This document shows, in pieces, positions 1 to 8,772 of a DNA stretch of 64,000 bases. How positions within the stretch are numbered: position 1 is the first letter of the stretch; each line of letters starts with the position of its first letter. The notes below the pieces were generated by a model that did not search any database, was not told the origin of the DNA, and saw only the letters and a list, made by a program, of their open reading frames with translations. Source of the DNA: Alteromonas naphthalenivorans (lineage in GTDB: Bacteria; Pseudomonadota; Gammaproteobacteria; Enterobacterales; Alteromonadaceae); the NCBI RefSeq assembly GCF_000213655.1, contig NC_015554.1, positions 3,968,001-4,032,000 of the forward strand, given 5' to 3'. The position numbers and the translations under genes are program-made.

Positions 1-1
1 C

Positions 2-91
2 CTTATAAACCCATCACACCCGGACATCGACGAACTGCTCTCCAACGTCGAAGAGCTTCCTGTGAATTTCGATCCGCGCCTCATGGAATAA
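2..91 (+). CDS. C-terminal end of a RES-domain toxin (partial at window edge)
   Basis: The reading frame is open from the window edge and ends with TAA at 89-91. The 29 visible residues contain NPSHPD early and end in FDPRLME. RES-domain proteins (NAD-degrading toxins of the RES/Xre type) commonly end with an NPxHPD segment followed by a final FDPRL, and this is the only basis for the call. The body of the gene lies upstream and cannot be judged. It differs from the RES protein at 2675-3448, so it is a second, unrelated copy. No partner antitoxin is visible downstream; in such pairs it normally precedes the toxin. Confidence 0.5.
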   Translation, partial: LINPSHPDIDELLSNVEELPVNFDPRLME

Positions 92-318
92 GTCCACTGT
101 TCCGGGTAGCGCCATTTATTATTGAAGTTGTAGGTAAGCTACGTACACGCAAGGTAATTCACGTCAGTCGCGGACAATAACACTCAGTCACTTACGGACA
201 CAGCCTATCTCGCCTAACAATGCTACGCTCCTTACGGTTGCTTTGCCCAAACCATAGTCACAATAACAGCTTTCGCTATGATAGTTACATAGTGAAGTTC
301 TCAGCAAGGAAATCATCG

Positions 319-470
319 ATGACGAAAACACACATCATTGTGAAAGCGCCATTAAATACCGCGTTCCCGGACAAGCCCACCTTCGAGGGTACGATGACGG
401 AGGCCGATGCACACAAGCGATGCAGGGAGCTCAACAGGCAATTGCGTCAGGACGCAGAGTTTTCTTATAA
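319..470 (+). pseudogene. Small backbone gene cut by the composite transposon (5' part)
   Basis: ATG at 319 follows an AAGGAA ribosome site. Fifty codons are intact, then the frame runs into the IS4-family end at 471. If the segment 471-13200 and one TTATAA copy are removed, the frame continues at 13207 with K-P-R-K-A and stops at TAG 13220-13222. This gives a 55-residue, lysine- and arginine-rich protein. Function is unknown. The restored gene would end 17 bp before the start at 13240, so the two probably formed one transcription unit. Reading into the IS adds about a dozen foreign residues before a stop. Confidence 0.6.
465..470 (+). repeat. Target-site duplication TTATAA, left copy
   Basis: TTATAA directly precedes the outer end of IS copy 1 and recurs at 13201-13206, directly after the outer end of IS copy 2. 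The inner flanks of the two copies do not match in this way, so the pair moved as one unit. Confidence 0.6.
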
Positions 471-2122
471 CTCAAGTTTCGGGGTTCAAAAACAGCAGAA
501 ATTATAGCTTAAGTTACTGAATAGTATAAATAAAAATAGCCTTTTCGTGGTATAATGTTAGTTGTCTAGACATAACAAATACAACTCAAAGGCTACACAT
601 GAATTCTGACACAAGCTCTTCTGTTTTGCCATCACTCACCGCTGAGTATTTAAGCCGCCACGATGTTCAAGTGGATAATCTGTTTAGCAAAGCATGGCAG
701 CGCATCGGTTTAATCGACTGCTGAAACAAGCGCGGTTTTCAAAGCGTTCAGGATCACCCGTCAGTGATGTAGTGTACCTTTTACTGCTTTGGGTCTGGCT
801 CAAAGCAGACTCAATTGCGATGTTTTCAAGGGAGTCGTTACAAAGCTTCTCGATCACTAAGAGGGATGCCCTTTATGATCTTCTTAATCGGGAGGATCTG
901 GATTGGCGCAAGTTGCACCTTCAAACAGCGAAGACCGTCATCAGTATGACTGACCACAGCACCATACGCGCCTATGTTGTTGATGATTCAGTTAAAACAC
1001 GGCGCGGTAAAACCATGCCAGGCATCTCCAGCCACTTTGATCACCTCAACGGTCGTTGTGTGATGGGGCAGCAAATCCTGACCCTAGGACTGGCGACTGA
1101 AAAGCAATTTATCCCTTTAGATAGCGAACTCTATATCAGTCGAGTTAAATCACAACCTCTGACCAAAGCCTTTGCCGATGGTCGCAGTATCGCCGCAAAA
1201 CGTTATCGTGATGCGCAGTCAATGACTAAACCGGAGATGGTCCATGGCATGATTAAGCGAGCCGATCGGTCCGGCATTCATGCACAGTATTTTTTAGCCG
1301 ATTCATGGTTTGCCAGTAAGTCCATGCTGGCCTTTATGGAAGCGCAATCGTTAGTCTCCATTGTCCGTATGAAGAAAAATAAAATGAGTTACCGCGTGGC
1401 CGGTAGTGACAAGGTTCTCTCAACAGCGGCTGAGCTATACCAACATCACATCAAAGGCCAATGGCAGAAGGTTAAGGGCAGGCCATACCAGTCTAAGGCG
1501 ATCACCGTTGAGTTAAACTTAGCACAAACCCTCGATGCACCTGATCACTGGATCAAGGTCAAGCTGCTGTTTGTACGTGGCGTTAACGAAGAAAAACAGC
1601 GTGCTGGAAAGCATGATTGGGCCTTGTTTTTATCCACCGACACTCACCTCAGTGATGAGAGAATACTCGAAATCTATGCATTACGCTGGGGAATCGAAGT
1701 GTACTTTAAGGAAGCGAAACAAAAGCTTGGGTTCCTTAAAGAGCAGAGTACACATTACAGTGCTTATATCGCCTCCATCCATTTAACGGCTCTGCGATTC
1801 TGCTTGCTGCTATTGACTCAACACGAGGAAGGTGCCGCTCGACTGAGTTATAGTCGTAACGACATGATCAACAGTCTGTGCACCTTAGATTTTGCCAGCC
1901 GACTCTGGGTTATCTTTAGAGCGCTGATATCGGGAGCGCTTGATGAGCTCAGCAAGCTATATGGAGTCAGCGTCGCCCAAGAGATCATGAACCAAATAGA
2001 CAAAACGGTTCAGGAGTTCTTTATGCAAGTCATGCAAATGGATACCTTCACGCTGAGGCTAGAAGCCAAATCTATTGGTGATGAGTACTGATTTTAAGCT
2101 AAACTGAACTCCGAAACTTGAG
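471..2122 (+). mobile_element. IS4-family insertion sequence, copy 1 (1652 bp)
   Basis: The ends are inverted repeats: CTCAAGTTTCGGGGTTC on the left and the complement of GAACTCCGAAACTTGAG on the right, with one mismatch. A TATAAT hexamer at 551-556 is a likely -10 box for the transposase. It differs from copy 2 by scattered substitutions in the middle of the transposase and by one missing T near 709-711, which inactivates it. Confidence 0.85.
599..2091 (+). pseudogene. IS4-family transposase, frameshifted near codon 37
   Basis: The original start is ATG 599, matching copy 2. A run of three T at 709-711 replaces the four T of copy 2, so the frame is lost after about 36 codons. Downstream the correct frame is open to 2091 and keeps the YREK signature (Y-A-L-R, W-G-I-E, then K in FKEAK) and the DDE aspartates in VVDDSVK and LADSWF. 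A start at 694 could give a 465-residue product lacking the true N-terminus, but nothing suggests it is used. Homologous recombination with copy 2 could repair it. Confidence 0.85.
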
Positions 2123-2166
2123 TTATTACTCTCGGTGATGTAAAAGCCATTTTTTTCTATGCAAGC

Positions 2167-2385
2167 TTGTTTCCTGCATTTGTCGATCTGACGACTATCG
2201 CCACGTCAGACATTGCAACGATTATTGTGTTGACTGTCGTTGCAGTCGGTGGTGTTAAACTGGGTTATGCGTATTTCGCCAGCAGGATTCTGTCCTGGAC
2301 TAAGGGCAGAGCACCAGGCGTTGTTAAAAAGACCGCTGGCGGTTTTATGGTTGGTGCAGGCACATACCTTATGGTAAAAGCCTAA
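2167..2385 (+). CDS. Small one-helix membrane protein, cut at its 5' end by IS copy 1
   Basis: The frame is open from the IS junction (2123) to TAA 2383-2385. No ATG is available; TTG 2167 is the first usable start, so the natural start was probably lost. Upstream in-frame residues include KAIFFYASLFPAF, which looks like the end of a signal sequence. Then follow a short polar stretch, one hydrophobic helix (IATIIVLTVVAVGG) and a basic Gly/Lys-rich tail. Length and layout recall a filamentous-phage major coat protein, but no signature residue proves this. It may equally be an unrelated small membrane protein. Confidence 0.4.
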   Translation: MFPAFVDLTTIATSDIATIIVLTVVAVGGVKLGYAYFASRILSWTKGRAPGVVKKTAGGFMVGAGTYLMVKA

Positions 2386-2416
2386 TGAATTGAAAATCCC
2401 ACGTTGGAGGTTGTAG

Positions 2417-2659
2417 ATGGAAGATGATTTTGAAGTTGAAATGAGTGCTTTAAGCCAGGAGCTGACGGCTGAGGGTAAAACTGTTCAGGTCGATATTTAC
2501 CGTGGCGACACGGGAGGCTGGATTCTTGAAGTGATTGATGAATCGGGTGTTTCGACAGTCTGGGAAGATGAGTTCGATACAGAGGAAGCCGCACTGGATG
2601 AAGTTAAGGCGACCATCAGAGATGAAGGAATTGATTCTTTAATTGGTATGGATGTGTAA
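2417..2659 (+). CDS. Acidic 80-residue protein of unknown function
   Basis: ATG 2417 follows a strong GGAGG site (2405-2409). The product is very acidic, with no cysteine, no signal peptide and no membrane segment. The pattern VQVDIYRGDTGGWILEV followed by FDTEEAALDEV suggests a small beta-alpha fold. It sits 15 bp from the end of the oppositely oriented RES toxin gene and 31 bp after the membrane protein gene, so it may be co-transcribed with the latter. I do not recognise a family. Confidence 0.7.
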   Translation: MEDDFEVEMSALSQELTAEGKTVQVDIYRGDTGGWILEVIDESGVSTVWEDEFDTEEAALDEVKATIRDEGIDSLIGMDV

Positions 2660-2674
2660 ATGACGCTGGGTTAA

Positions 2675-3397
2675 TCATACCGGGTTCCGTGGTGCGGATG
2701 GGGCTGGCATAGGAAACAGCCTGTTAACAGAGAACTCCTCCAGACAAAAGCTGAAGACCTGTTGGGAGCCCATTGCTTTAAAGGTTACCTGTTCCTGGGT
2801 TAGTTCACAAAACCAGTTTTCTCTGGATTGCGGCGCCTGGTCAGTGAAGGCGATGGGGGTAAAGAGGGCTGCGCACAGCTCATCACGAGCTGAACGGGCC
2901 GATAGATATTCAAAGGCTTCTACTCCAGCTTCTCTCATGTTGGTGCCTAATGCTTGAGTCAGGGAGTACTCAGTGCGGTGGCGCAATGCTGCCGTGAATG
3001 CACTAAAGGGTGGCTGTTGAAGCTGGATACCTTTATCGGTCTTATAACCCACTGTGAACAGCGTATGCTCGGTGTTCAATTTTGCCGCAGGTGCCGTTCC
3101 TTCCATTGAGCGGAGAAACACAAAGCGGTAGAAGGCGGATTCTGCCAGGGTTACTTCAAGTGATTTTCCGCCGTAGAACAGGCTAGGTTCATGGATACGG
3201 CCAAATCGAGATCCCCAGTGTAAGGGAGGATAACGAAAAGGTGTTTTGAGCAGGTAGTGCAGGGTGTTTGGGTAGGTATCAGGATAGTCGGGTTTTGAGG
3301 TTTCAAGTAACTCTTCAAGCACCGCCTGTTCTTCGAGTGTGTCCACATAGCCTAGTGTGGCGACTTGTTCCTGATTTTCCACCAGGCGGTATAACAA
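2675..3397 (-). CDS. RES-domain toxin of a RES/Xre toxin-antitoxin pair
   Basis: RES toxins are small NAD-degrading enzymes that stop growth when their Xre/MbcA-type antitoxin is lost. The R-E-S pattern is present: YRLV near the start, GSRFGRIHEPSLFYGG, then LAESAFYRFVF. The antitoxin gene lies directly upstream on the same strand. The first conventional start is TTG 3397, but family-like sequence continues upstream in frame for 17 residues (WADCNGEACIRPIEG) back to an ATA at 3446-3448, just 3 bp from the antitoxin stop. Homologues as I know them start at about that point. So either ATA is used, or the start codon has decayed and the protein is shortened. Confidence 0.8.
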   Translation of the reverse strand: MLYRLVENQEQVATLGYVDTLEEQAVLEELLETSKPDYPDTYPNTLHYLLKTPFRYPPLHWGSRFGRIHEPSLFYGGKSLEVTLAESAFYRFVFLRSMEGTAPAAKLNTEHTLFTVGYKTDKGIQLQQPPFSAFTAALRHRTEYSLTQALGTNMREAGVEAFEYLSARSARDELCAALFTPIAFTDQAPQSRENWFCELTQEQVTFKAMGSQQVFSFCLEEFSVNRLFPMPAPSAPRNPV

Positions 3398-3450
3398 CCC
3401 CTCAATGGGTCTGATGCAGGCTTCGCCGTTACAGTCAGCCCAGATTATGG

Positions 3451-3822
3451 TTACACCTTGCCTCGTATCGCATCCAGGCAGGTCACCACACGCATAAGTC
3501 CCTGAACAGTTTGTACCTGTATAGCAGGAACACCGCCAGTAAGCTTGTTCTGTGAGCGCATGAAATGTTTGATCCAGGCCTGGTCACCCCCGGTGAGTGC
3601 AAATAGTGCCCGGGCGGCTCTGATCAACAGCAGGGCCAGTTCACCTTGTTTACTGTCGGGACTCAGGTCCAGGTTTTGCTTTAAGCGTGTTATCGCGGTT
3701 CTATGCACACCAATCACCTTGCCCAGCTCATCTTGCTTGAGTGTCAGCTGTTTGGATGCATTAAGTAGTGCTTTTGACAGGACAACAGCTGGGTCTGGTC
3801 GTTGCTTTAGTTGTGCAGTCAT
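3451..3822 (-). CDS. Xre/MbcA/ParS-type antitoxin
   Basis: The 123-residue product has an N-terminal helix-turn-helix (LTLKQDELGKVIGVHRTAITRLKQ, about residues 27-50) and a C-terminal DUF2384-like half (GGDQAWIKHFMRSQNKLTGGVPAIQVQTVQGLMRVVTCLDAIRGK) that normally contacts the toxin. The GxP.....T..G....V..LD.... layout is typical. ATG 3822 is preferred because a GGAG lies 11 bp upstream; an in-frame GTG at 3834 sits too close to that site. It precedes the RES toxin gene, and these pairs usually repress their own promoter through the antitoxin. Confidence 0.85.
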   Translation of the reverse strand: MTAQLKQRPDPAVVLSKALLNASKQLTLKQDELGKVIGVHRTAITRLKQNLDLSPDSKQGELALLLIRAARALFALTGGDQAWIKHFMRSQNKLTGGVPAIQVQTVQGLMRVVTCLDAIRGKV

Positions 3823-3911
3823 CTTGCTTTTCACTCCAGGATCTAACTTTTGATCTTTATTTTAGATGCAAATAAAGCAAAATGGTAATCAGTTTTACTA
3901 AATGAAACATT

Positions 3912-4580
3912 TCATCTCTGCCACAGCCTCCAGCACTGCTTCACAACAGCGTCAACATGCCTGTTGATTTCCTCACCAGGTTGTCTGGGTGGGAGTTGAT
4001 GCAAGGCACGCACTATGTCCAGTCCTGCAAGCATGCTCAAAAACAACTCGGCGGCATGCTCAGTATCAGTACACTCTATACGTCCTGCCTCTTGTTGTAT
4101 TTTTAACCAGCCGCTCAAGGTGTCTAAGGCGTTTTGAACACTGTTGTTGTACATGCTGTGCAGTAGATCCCGGTCTACTTCGTGCAGGCTGCCCAGCAAA
4201 CGCAGAAAATTGAGGTGTTCATGGCTGAGTACGAAATGTGCCAGGTTTAGTGCAAAGTCATGCAGTGCTTGCCGAGGTGTTTGGCCCTGCTCAGGTTCGA
4301 TAACCAGGTGTTGAAGCAAGCTATCGCACTGGCGATGAATGATGGCCTCGATCAGTGTGTTTTTTTCGTTAAAGCGGTTATAGACCGTTACTTTTGAAAC
4401 GCCCGCTTTACGTGCGACCGCTTCTATCGAGAATTTAGCTGGGCCCTGGGTGAACAGAAGTTCTGTGGCGGCATCCAGAATAGCGACTTCTTTGCTGGGA
4501 TCGACAGGTCGTCCCGATCGTGACTTACAAGGCACTTTTTTATCCATTTTAATTAGTGTACGATTGCCTTCATTAATCAT
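3912..4580 (-). CDS. TetR-family repressor, probable regulator of the RND pump
   Basis: The 222-residue product has the N-terminal TetR DNA-binding domain (FSIEAVARKAGVSKVTVYNRF, about residues 50-70) and an all-helical ligand domain. It is divergent from the efflux operon with only 23 bp between start codons, the usual arrangement for a local repressor of an RND pump. The shared promoter must overlap both starts. An alternative start at ATG 4547 would shorten it by 11 residues. The inducer is not predictable from the sequence. Confidence 0.9.
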   Translation of the reverse strand: MINEGNRTLIKMDKKVPCKSRSGRPVDPSKEVAILDAATELLFTQGPAKFSIEAVARKAGVSKVTVYNRFNEKNTLIEAIIHRQCDSLLQHLVIEPEQGQTPRQALHDFALNLAHFVLSHEHLNFLRLLGSLHEVDRDLLHSMYNNSVQNALDTLSGWLKIQQEAGRIECTDTEHAAELFLSMLAGLDIVRALHQLPPRQPGEEINRHVDAVVKQCWRLWQR

Positions 4581-4603
4581 AGTGTATTTTTGAGTCGATT
4601 ACC

Positions 4604-5650
4604 ATGCATAGACCCTTATTCTTTATGGCTATTGTGCTGTTAATGCTGGGCTGTAGTCCAGATAATGGTGCATCCAATGCACCTCAGTCTGCGGCTCCCT
4701 GGGTTCGAACTCTGGTAGTGAGTAATGCCTCTTCTGCTTTTCTGAAGCTATCCGGCACAGTAAAAGGGCGCTATGAAACACCCGTTGCCTTTCAGGTTTC
4801 GGGCCGTATTCTGGAGCGCTATGTTGATGCGGGTCAGCGGGTCGAAGCGGGGCAGTTGCTGTTCCAGTTGGACCCGCGTGATTTGTTAGCCTCGGTGCGA
4901 GTGGCTGAAGCTGACATGAAAACGACTGAAGCGGCATTGGCAATTGCACGCAGCGAGTTGAATCGTCAACAAACACTGGTAGACGGCCAGTTTGTCAGCC
5001 GCCAAACCCTGGAGCGTTATGAGCTGACACTGCGTGAAGCCATCAGTCGTCATCAGGCGGCTAATGCTGTGTTGGAGCAGGCACGTAATGCTGTGGATTA
5101 TGCTGAACTGCGTGCTGAAAAAGCGGGCATACTGAATGCCGTGACAGCTGAGCCAGGACAGGTGGTCATCATGGGGCAGGCTCTGGCTACTCTGATTGAC
5201 GATAGCTCACTTGAAGCGGAGGTATATCTGCCTGAAGGTGAGGATGCTCCAGCGTCTGGTAGCCTGTTGATTGATGGTGAATCATTAGCGATTACTTTGC
5301 GGGAGATGGCAGCCTCGGCTGATCCTGACAGTCGCAGTTGGCGGGCACGTTATCGTATTGAGTCGCGCTCTGATGCCTTAAGTCTGGGCAGTGTGGTACA
5401 GGTCAGGCTTGACCAGCCACTGCAGGAGACAACCTTTAGTGTGCCCCTGGGCGCACTGGATGAACGCAGTCAAGGCGCTCAGGTCTGGCAAGTAGTTGAG
5501 GGGCAGGTGCAGCCTGTGCCTGTGGAGGTGCTGGAGCTGAGCCAGGAATATGCCCGTATTCGCGCTTCCCTGACGCAGGGTAGTCGCATTGTTGCGCTGG
5601 GCACGCATTTATTAACGCCGGGCATGCAGGTCAGGGAGCAGGCGCGATGA
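4604..5650 (+). CDS. RND efflux membrane-fusion protein (periplasmic adaptor lipoprotein)
   Basis: The protein links an inner-membrane RND pump to an outer-membrane channel. A lipoprotein signal is present with lipobox MLGC (Cys17). Then come the first half of the lipoyl-like domain (GRILERYVDAGQRVEAGQLL), a helical hairpin of heptad-like sequence (about residues 100-165), the second lipoyl half (AEKAGILNAVTAEPGQVV) and beta-barrel segments. The length of 348 residues is normal for HlyD/AcrA-type adaptors. Its stop overlaps the permease start by 4 bp (ATGA), which indicates translational coupling. No TolC-type channel gene is present nearby, so a host channel is presumably used. Confidence 0.93.
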   Translation: MHRPLFFMAIVLLMLGCSPDNGASNAPQSAAPWVRTLVVSNASSAFLKLSGTVKGRYETPVAFQVSGRILERYVDAGQRVEAGQLLFQLDPRDLLASVRVAEADMKTTEAALAIARSELNRQQTLVDGQFVSRQTLERYELTLREAISRHQAANAVLEQARNAVDYAELRAEKAGILNAVTAEPGQVVIMGQALATLIDDSSLEAEVYLPEGEDAPASGSLLIDGESLAITLREMAASADPDSRSWRARYRIESRSDALSLGSVVQVRLDQPLQETTFSVPLGALDERSQGAQVWQVVEGQVQPVPVEVLELSQEYARIRASLTQGSRIVALGTHLLTPGMQVREQAR

Positions 5651-8600
5651 ATTTTCCCAATTTGTCAGCCCTGGCAGTGCGTGAACGCTCGGTAACCCTG
5701 TTTTTTCTTCTCCTGTCTGTCTTTGCCGGTGTCTATGCGTTTTCATCTTTGGGGCGTGCCGAAGACCCATCCTTCACTGTACGGGTGATGGTGGTGTCGG
5801 CTATCTGGCCCGGTGCCACACCGACCGAGTTACAGGATCAGGTTGTTGACCGTCTGGAGAAACGCATTCAGGAAGTGGAGTACCTGTATAAAATTGAAAC
5901 CACGATACGTCCGGGTCGGGCCGATTTACAGATAGAGTTCGAGGACTTTTCACCCAGTGAAAGGGTGCCTGATCTGTTTTATCAGGTACGTAAGCGCATG
6001 CTGGATGAAGCCGGAAGTCTGCCTGCGGGGGTCATAGGTCCGATCGTTAATGATGATTTTTCAGATGTGTATTTCTCGCTGATTTCACTGACGGCACCGG
6101 GTATGCCGATGCACAGCCTCACCCGTGAAGCGGAATCTGTCCGTGATCGTTTACAGCGTGTGCCTGGCCTGCAAAAAGCGCTGTTACTGGGCGAGCGCAG
6201 TGAGCGGGTGTTTATCGACTTTGATATGAACCGCCTGAATAACCTGGGGTTGTCAGCAGAGCAGATTTTTGCCGCGATTGAAGCCAGTAATCGTATGATG
6301 CCAGCTGGCTTTGTTGACCTGGACGGGCCACGCGCCTACCTGCGTGTGGATGCTGATCTGGCGGACCTTGATCAACTGGCTGCTTTGCCGATACGTGTGG
6401 GAGACCATCTGTTAAAGCTGTCTGATCTGGCAGATATACGGCGAGGTTACGAAGATCCTCCCTCCTATATGATCAGGGCGGATGGTGAAGCGGCCATATT
6501 GTTGGGGGTGGTGATGCAGGCCGGTCAGAACGGCCTGGAGTTTGGTGAGCGTCTGACGGCCTTTATTGATGCTGAACAGGCCGCGTTACCCCTGGGTATG
6601 TCTTTGCATATGCTGACCAATCAGACCGAAGCGATCAGTCAGGCCGTTGATCTGTTTCAGATCAAGTTTCTGGTGGCGGTGCTGGTCGTTATGGCTGTCA
6701 GCTTACTGGCGATTGGCTTTCGTGCGGGTCTGGTGGTAGGTATTGCCATCCCCGTTACCATCGGCCTGACCTTCCTGTTGATGAAAATTACCGGGATCAA
6801 TCTGGATCGTATCACTCTGGGTGCCTTGATTATCGCCCTGGGGTTACTGGTGGATGATGCCATCATCGCCATTGAAATGATGATCGTTAAAATGGAAGAG
6901 GGCTGGGAGCGGGTGCGCGCGGCCAGTCATGCCTGGAGTGTGACGGCCGCCCCTATGCTGTTTGGTACGCTGGTGACGGTAGCGGGTTTTGTCCCGATCG
7001 GCTTTGCCCAGTCAGGTGTGGGTGAATATGCCGGCAATATCTTTTGGGTGCTGGCCTTTGCACTGCTGGTTTCCTGGCTGGTGGCTGTGACTTTTACGCC
7101 TTATCTGGGAGTGAAGCTGCTGCCATCCTATACTCAGCATCAGGCTGGAGATATCTATCAAACACGTTTTTACCAGTATCTGCGAGGCGTGGTAAACACC
7201 TGTGTGCGTTATCGTAAAACGGTCGTGCTGTCGACACTGATGTTGTTGATACTCAGCGGTGTGGGTATGGCAACGCTGGTACAAAAGCAGTTTTTTCCAG
7301 GTTCAGACCGTCCAGAGGTATTGATCGATATTAACCTGCCGCAGGGCAGTGCAATCGGCACGACAGAAGCCACGGTAAAACGCCTCGAAGCCATATTGGA
7401 AACGCTGCCCGAAGTGAAAAGCCTGTCATCCTATATCGGTGCGGGTGCGCCTCGATTCTTTATTTCGGCTAACCCTGAACAGCCTGATCCGGCCTTTGCC
7501 AAGATCATTGCCATAGGCCATGATGCCGGTGCTCGTGATCGTATTATGGCGGAGATGAATCGTCACCTGGAGGCAGGTGAGTTTCCTGAAGCACGGGTAC
7601 GCGTTACCCGTTTGCTATTTGGACCGCCGGTTATCTGGCCTGTCAGCTTTCGCGTGCTGGGCCCGGATACTGAAGTCTTGCGTTCCATCGCTCACGAGGT
7701 GCGTAATCTGATGGCGGCGCATCCCAATACCGTGATGCCGCACCTGGAATGGGATGAGCGTACACCCGCCTACTATCTGGATATGGACCCTGACCGTCTG
7801 CGGTTAATGGGACTGACGCCGACCGAGGTTGCGCAGCAACTGGCGTTTCAACTCAATGGTTTTAATGTCACCGATGTGCGTCAGGATGTTCGCAGCGTAC
7901 AGGTGATCGCGCGCAGTGCACGCGAAGGGGGGCTGTTACCCGAGGCGCTAGAGCTTAAGACAGCGGATGGGCGCAAGGTGGCGCTCAGTCAGTTGGGCGA
8001 GTTGAGTATCCGCTATGAAGATCCGGTGATAAAACGCTATAACCGTGAACCCTTTCTGGCTGTACATGCCGATGTACAAGGAGCCCAGCCACCTGACGTG
8101 ACCCATGCGATCTGGGCTGACATGCAGTCGCTGCTTGCTGAATTACCACCGGGCTATCGTATCGATATAGGTGGATCGGTTGAACAGTCTGGCAAAGCGG
8201 ATAGCTCCATCCAGAAGCTGCAACCGCTTATGCTGGCGCTTATGCTGATTTTCATCATGCTGCAGATGCGCTCATTTACCGGCACGTTTGTGGTGATTGC
8301 GACGGCTCCACTCGGGTTGGTAGGAGCGGTGGCAGCACTGCTGTTGTTTAACCAGCCGTTTGGTTTTACCGCGCTGCTGGGGTTGATCGGTTTAAGTGGT
8401 ATTTTAATGCGCAACACCATGATACTGGCGCAACAGGTGCAGGATAACTTCGATTCCGGTATGCAGGCGGGTGCCGCTGTGGTTGAGGCGGCGGTGCAGC
8501 GTTCCCGTCCGGTGGTACTAACCGCTCTGGCGGCGGTGCTGGCTTTTATTCCGCTGGCTCTGGATCTGTTCTGGGGACCCTTGGCCTATGTGCTGATTGG

Positions 8601-8688
8601 CGGTGTCGCTGTGGGTACGCTGATTACCTTGCTATTTGTGCCAGCGCTCTATGCATGGTTGTTCAAAGTGAAAGTCAGTGACTATTGA
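5647..8688 (+). CDS. RND-family efflux pump permease
   Basis: The 1013-residue protein is full length for an AcrB-type proton-driven transporter. There are twelve hydrophobic helices in the usual 1+5 / 1+5 pattern, with large periplasmic loops after helices 1 and 7. The proton-relay helix carries the paired aspartates in GLLVDDAIIAIEM. The substrate is not evident; subgroup features (short loops, VRVMVVSAIWPGATPTELQDQV at the start of the porter domain) suit drug or solvent export rather than heavy metals. It is coupled to the adaptor gene upstream and probably controlled by the TetR gene. Solvent or drug tolerance would suit a plasmid that also degrades aromatics, but that link is inference. 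Confidence 0.95.
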   Translation: MNFPNLSALAVRERSVTLFFLLLSVFAGVYAFSSLGRAEDPSFTVRVMVVSAIWPGATPTELQDQVVDRLEKRIQEVEYLYKIETTIRPGRADLQIEFEDFSPSERVPDLFYQVRKRMLDEAGSLPAGVIGPIVNDDFSDVYFSLISLTAPGMPMHSLTREAESVRDRLQRVPGLQKALLLGERSERVFIDFDMNRLNNLGLSAEQIFAAIEASNRMMPAGFVDLDGPRAYLRVDADLADLDQLAALPIRVGDHLLKLSDLADIRRGYEDPPSYMIRADGEAAILLGVVMQAGQNGLEFGERLTAFIDAEQAALPLGMSLHMLTNQTEAISQAVDLFQIKFLVAVLVVMAVSLLAIGFRAGLVVGIAIPVTIGLTFLLMKITGINLDRITLGALIIALGLLVDDAIIAIEMMIVKMEEGWERVRAASHAWSVTAAPMLFGTLVTVAGFVPIGFAQSGVGEYAGNIFWVLAFALLVSWLVAVTFTPYLGVKLLPSYTQHQAGDIYQTRFYQYLRGVVNTCVRYRKTVVLSTLMLLILSGVGMATLVQKQFFPGSDRPEVLIDINLPQGSAIGTTEATVKRLEAILETLPEVKSLSSYIGAGAPRFFISANPEQPDPAFAKIIAIGHDAGARDRIMAEMNRHLEAGEFPEARVRVTRLLFGPPVIWPVSFRVLGPDTEVLRSIAHEVRNLMAAHPNTVMPHLEWDERTPAYYLDMDPDRLRLMGLTPTEVAQQLAFQLNGFNVTDVRQDVRSVQVIARSAREGGLLPEALELKTADGRKVALSQLGELSIRYEDPVIKRYNREPFLAVHADVQGAQPPDVTHAIWADMQSLLAELPPGYRIDIGGSVEQSGKADSSIQKLQPLMLALMLIFIMLQMRSFTGTFVVIATAPLGLVGAVAALLLFNQPFGFTALLGLIGLSGILMRNTMILAQQVQDNFDSGMQAGAAVVEAAVQRSRPVVLTALAAVLAFIPLALDLFWGPLAYVLIGGVAVGTLITLLFVPALYAWLFKVKVSDY

Positions 8689-8745
8689 GTCGTTCACTAT
8701 CTGCAGAGTTGATAGCCTGTAAAGAGTGGATTGCCAGCCTGGCGG

Positions 8746-8768
8746 GTACAGCAGTTCGGCTGCTGTAC
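8746..8768. terminator. Strong hairpin between converging genes
   Basis: Perfect 9-bp arms GTACAGCAG / CTGCTGTAC with a TTCGG loop lie between the RND gene and the oppositely oriented methyltransferase gene. There is no clear T-run on either side, so its strength as a terminator is uncertain. Confidence 0.5.
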
Positions 8769-8772
8769 TTGC

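Noticed and set aside
694..2091. Functional 465-residue transposase in IS copy 1
   Set aside because: Comparison with copy 2 shows a missing T and an out-of-frame N-terminus; the 694 start arises only from the shift.
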